Origin: Actinomycetes bacterium
Lineage (GTDB): Bacteria; Actinomycetota; Actinomycetes; Actinomycetales; Cellulomonadaceae
DNA length: 7,035 nt
NCBI GenBank assembly: GCA_023401045.1
Contig: JAEXEM010000339.1
Coordinates: forward strand, 1-7,035
Direction of reading: 5' to 3'
Shown: piece by piece, positions 5,666 to 7,035 of the stretch
Numbering within the stretch: position 1 is the first letter of the stretch
Layout: each line of letters opens with the position of its first letter
Position numbers and translations under genes: made by a program
Notes under the pieces: generated by a model
The model's database searches: none
The model's input: only the letters and a program-made list of their open reading frames with translations
What the model was told of the DNA's origin: nothing

Positions 5666-6988
5666 GTGATCTCCCGCATCGACCTGCGTGGCCGGACCCT
5701 GTCGCGTCGAGAGCTGCTCGCGGAGCTGCCGCGTGCCGAGCTCGACGTCGAGCACGCCGCCGCGGCCGTCGCCCCGATCCTCGACGACGTCCGGACCCGT
5801 GGTGCGGCGGCGCTGCGCGACCTCGCCGAGCGGTTCGACGGTGTGCGTCCCCAGCACGTGCGCGTCCCGGGAGAGGCGGTCGTCGCGGCGGTGCGCACGC
5901 TCGACCCGCAGGTCCGCGAGGCCCTCGAGGAGACCATCCGCCGGGTCCGTGCCGTGCACGCCGCCCAGGTGCCGGAGCCGTTCACCGTCGAGGTGCGCCC
6001 CGGCGCGCAGGTGCGGCAGCGCTGGCTGCCCGTGCGGCGGGTCGGGCTCTACGTGCCCGGCGGTCTGGCGGTCTACCCGTCGTCCGTCGTCATGAACGTC
6101 GTCGCGGCGCAGGAGGCCGGGGTCGGCTCGCTCGTCGTCGTGTCGCCGCCGCAGAAGGACAACGACGGGCTGCCGGACCCGGTCGTGCTCGCGACGTGCG
6201 CGCTGCTCGGCGTCGACGAGGTGTACGCCGTCGGCGGTGCCCAGGCCGTGGCGATGCTCGCCTACGGTGCCGCGGGCAGCGAGGACGTCGACGGCGAGAC
6301 GCTGTGCGAGCCGGTCGACGTCGTCACCGGTCCCGGCAACGTCTACGTCGCCGCGGCCAAGCGGCTCGTGCGCGGCCTCGTCGGCATCGACGCGGAGGCC
6401 GGCCCCACCGAGATCGCCATCCTCGCGGACGGCACGGCCGACCCGGTGCACGTCGCCGCCGACCTCATCTCGCAGGCGGAGCACGACCCGCTCGCCGCGG
6501 CCGTGCTCGTCACCCCCTCGGTCGAGCTGGCCGGTGCCGTCGAGGCCAAGCTCGTCGACCTCGTCGAGGTGACCGCGAACCGGGCGCGGGTCTCGGTCGC
6601 CCTGCAGGGCGAGCAGTCCGCCATCGTCCTCGTCGACGACCTCGACGCCGGGCTCGAGGTCGTCAACGCCTACGGCGCCGAGCACCTCGAGATCCAGACC
6701 GTCGACGCGGCGGCGTGGGCGGACCGCGTGACGAGCGCCGGTGCGATCTTCGTCGGCCCGTGGTCGCCGGTCTCGCTCGGGGACTACATGGCCGGGTCGA
6801 ACCACGTCCTGCCGACCGGTGGCTGCGCGCACTTCACGAGCGGGCTCGGCGTGCACTCCTTCCTGCGTGCCGTCCAGGTCATCGAGTACGACGCCGACGC
6901 GCTCGCCGAGGTGGCCGACCGGGTCGTCGCGCTCGCGGACGCCGAGGGTCTGCCCGCGCACGGCGAGGCTGTCCGCGCCCGCTTCTGA
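5666..6988 (+). CDS. hisD: Histidinol dehydrogenase
   Basis: Catalyses the last two steps of histidine synthesis: L-histidinol to L-histidine with two NAD+, through histidinaldehyde, in the cytoplasm. It has 440 residues, normal for the family. Expected Zn ligands are all present: Q270 and H273 in SQAEHDP, D373 in GDYMAGSNH, and H432 in GLPAHGEAV. The catalytic base pair is E339-H340 in [10 protein letters not shown]. Other family motifs are [13 protein letters not shown] (129-141), [13 protein letters not shown] (221-233) and [11 protein letters not shown] (240-250). The start is GTG 5666, giving [10 protein letters not shown], the usual N-terminus in actinobacterial HisD. A frame-matched GTG at 5570 would add 32 low-complexity residues and run through the promoter repeats, so it is rejected. 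A hairpin follows the stop at once, so cotranscription with hisC, often next in actinobacteria, is uncertain. Confidence 0.98.
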   Translation: MISRIDLRGRTLSRRELLAELPRAELDVEHAAAAVAPILDDVRTRGAAALRDLAERFDGVRPQHVRVPGEAVVAAVRTLDPQVREALEETIRRVRAVHAAQVPEPFTVEVRPGAQVRQRWLPVRRVGLYVPGGLAVYPSSVVMNVVAAQEAGVGSLVVVSPPQKDNDGLPDPVVLATCALLGVDEVYAVGGAQAVAMLAYGAAGSEDVDGETLCEPVDVVTGPGNVYVAAAKRLVRGLVGIDAEAGPTEIAILADGTADPVHVAADLISQAEHDPLAAAVLVTPSVELAGAVEAKLVDLVEVTANRARVSVALQGEQSAIVLVDDLDAGLEVVNAYGAEHLEIQTVDAAAWADRVTSAGAIFVGPWSPVSLGDYMAGSNHVLPTGGCAHFTSGLGVHSFLRAVQVIEYDADALAEVADRVVALADAEGLPAHGEAVRARF

Positions 6989-6989
6989 G

Positions 6990-7021
6990 CGGCGGCGCGA
7001 CCGGCCACGACCGCGCCGCCG
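6990..7021 (+). terminator. Strong hairpin directly after hisD
   Basis: CGGCGGCGCG (6990-6999) pairs perfectly with CGCGCCGCCG (7012-7021) around a 12-base loop. It begins one base after the hisD stop codon. The 14 bases left in the window show no T-tract. It may be an intrinsic terminator of the actinobacterial type or a 3' mRNA-stabilising structure. What follows is outside the window. Confidence 0.55.
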
Positions 7022-7035
7022 GGCCGGTGCGCCCG

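Noticed and set aside
5186..6961. 591-codon open frame on the - strand opposite hisD
   Set aside because: It is antisense to a clearly conserved hisD, has biased Arg/Asp/Gly composition and no recognisable motifs; a GC-driven artefact.

Overview
The window comes from a very GC-rich chromosome. Codon third positions are almost all G or C, and long spurious open frames run across and opposite the real genes. Protein motifs point to an actinobacterium, probably a Micrococcales relative such as Cellulomonas. The evidence is a DnaE1-type polymerase with a complete PHP metal site, the RluD-like / dnaE / hisD gene neighbourhood, and TANNNT-type -10 boxes placed directly before start codons. The genus is an inference from resemblance only.

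Layout: (1) 1-852 +, the 3' part of an RluA-family 23S rRNA pseudouridine synthase, cut by the left edge. (2) 949-4488 +, complete dnaE, the replicative DNA polymerase III alpha subunit, followed by a strong terminator-like hairpin at 4497-4522. (3) 4594-5265 +, a small alpha/beta-hydrolase of unknown substrate, with a dyad over its promoter. (4) 5275-5487 -, a 70-residue S4-domain RNA-binding protein, convergent with the hydrolase and only 9 bases from it. (5) 5488-5665, a 178-base divergent promoter region with a perfect 9-8-9 dyad and a cluster of GACGTCCC repeats. (6) 5666-6988 +, complete hisD, histidinol dehydrogenase, followed at once by a 10-bp hairpin at 6990-7021. No gap between genes is as long as 300 bases. 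No RNA gene, mobile element or CRISPR array was seen.

The genes are housekeeping: ribosome modification or RNA binding, replication, and the last steps of histidine synthesis. They do not form one pathway, and I see no new multi-gene system. The most notable signal is in the starts. All four complete genes have a -10-like hexamer (TAGGAT, CACGAT, GAGAAT, TAGACT) exactly 7 bases before the start codon I prefer, which suggests leaderless mRNAs. In three of them the end of the hexamer makes an in-frame ATG nine bases too early, a trap for automated start calling. Hairpins and dyads in the spacers suggest that each gene is its own transcription unit.
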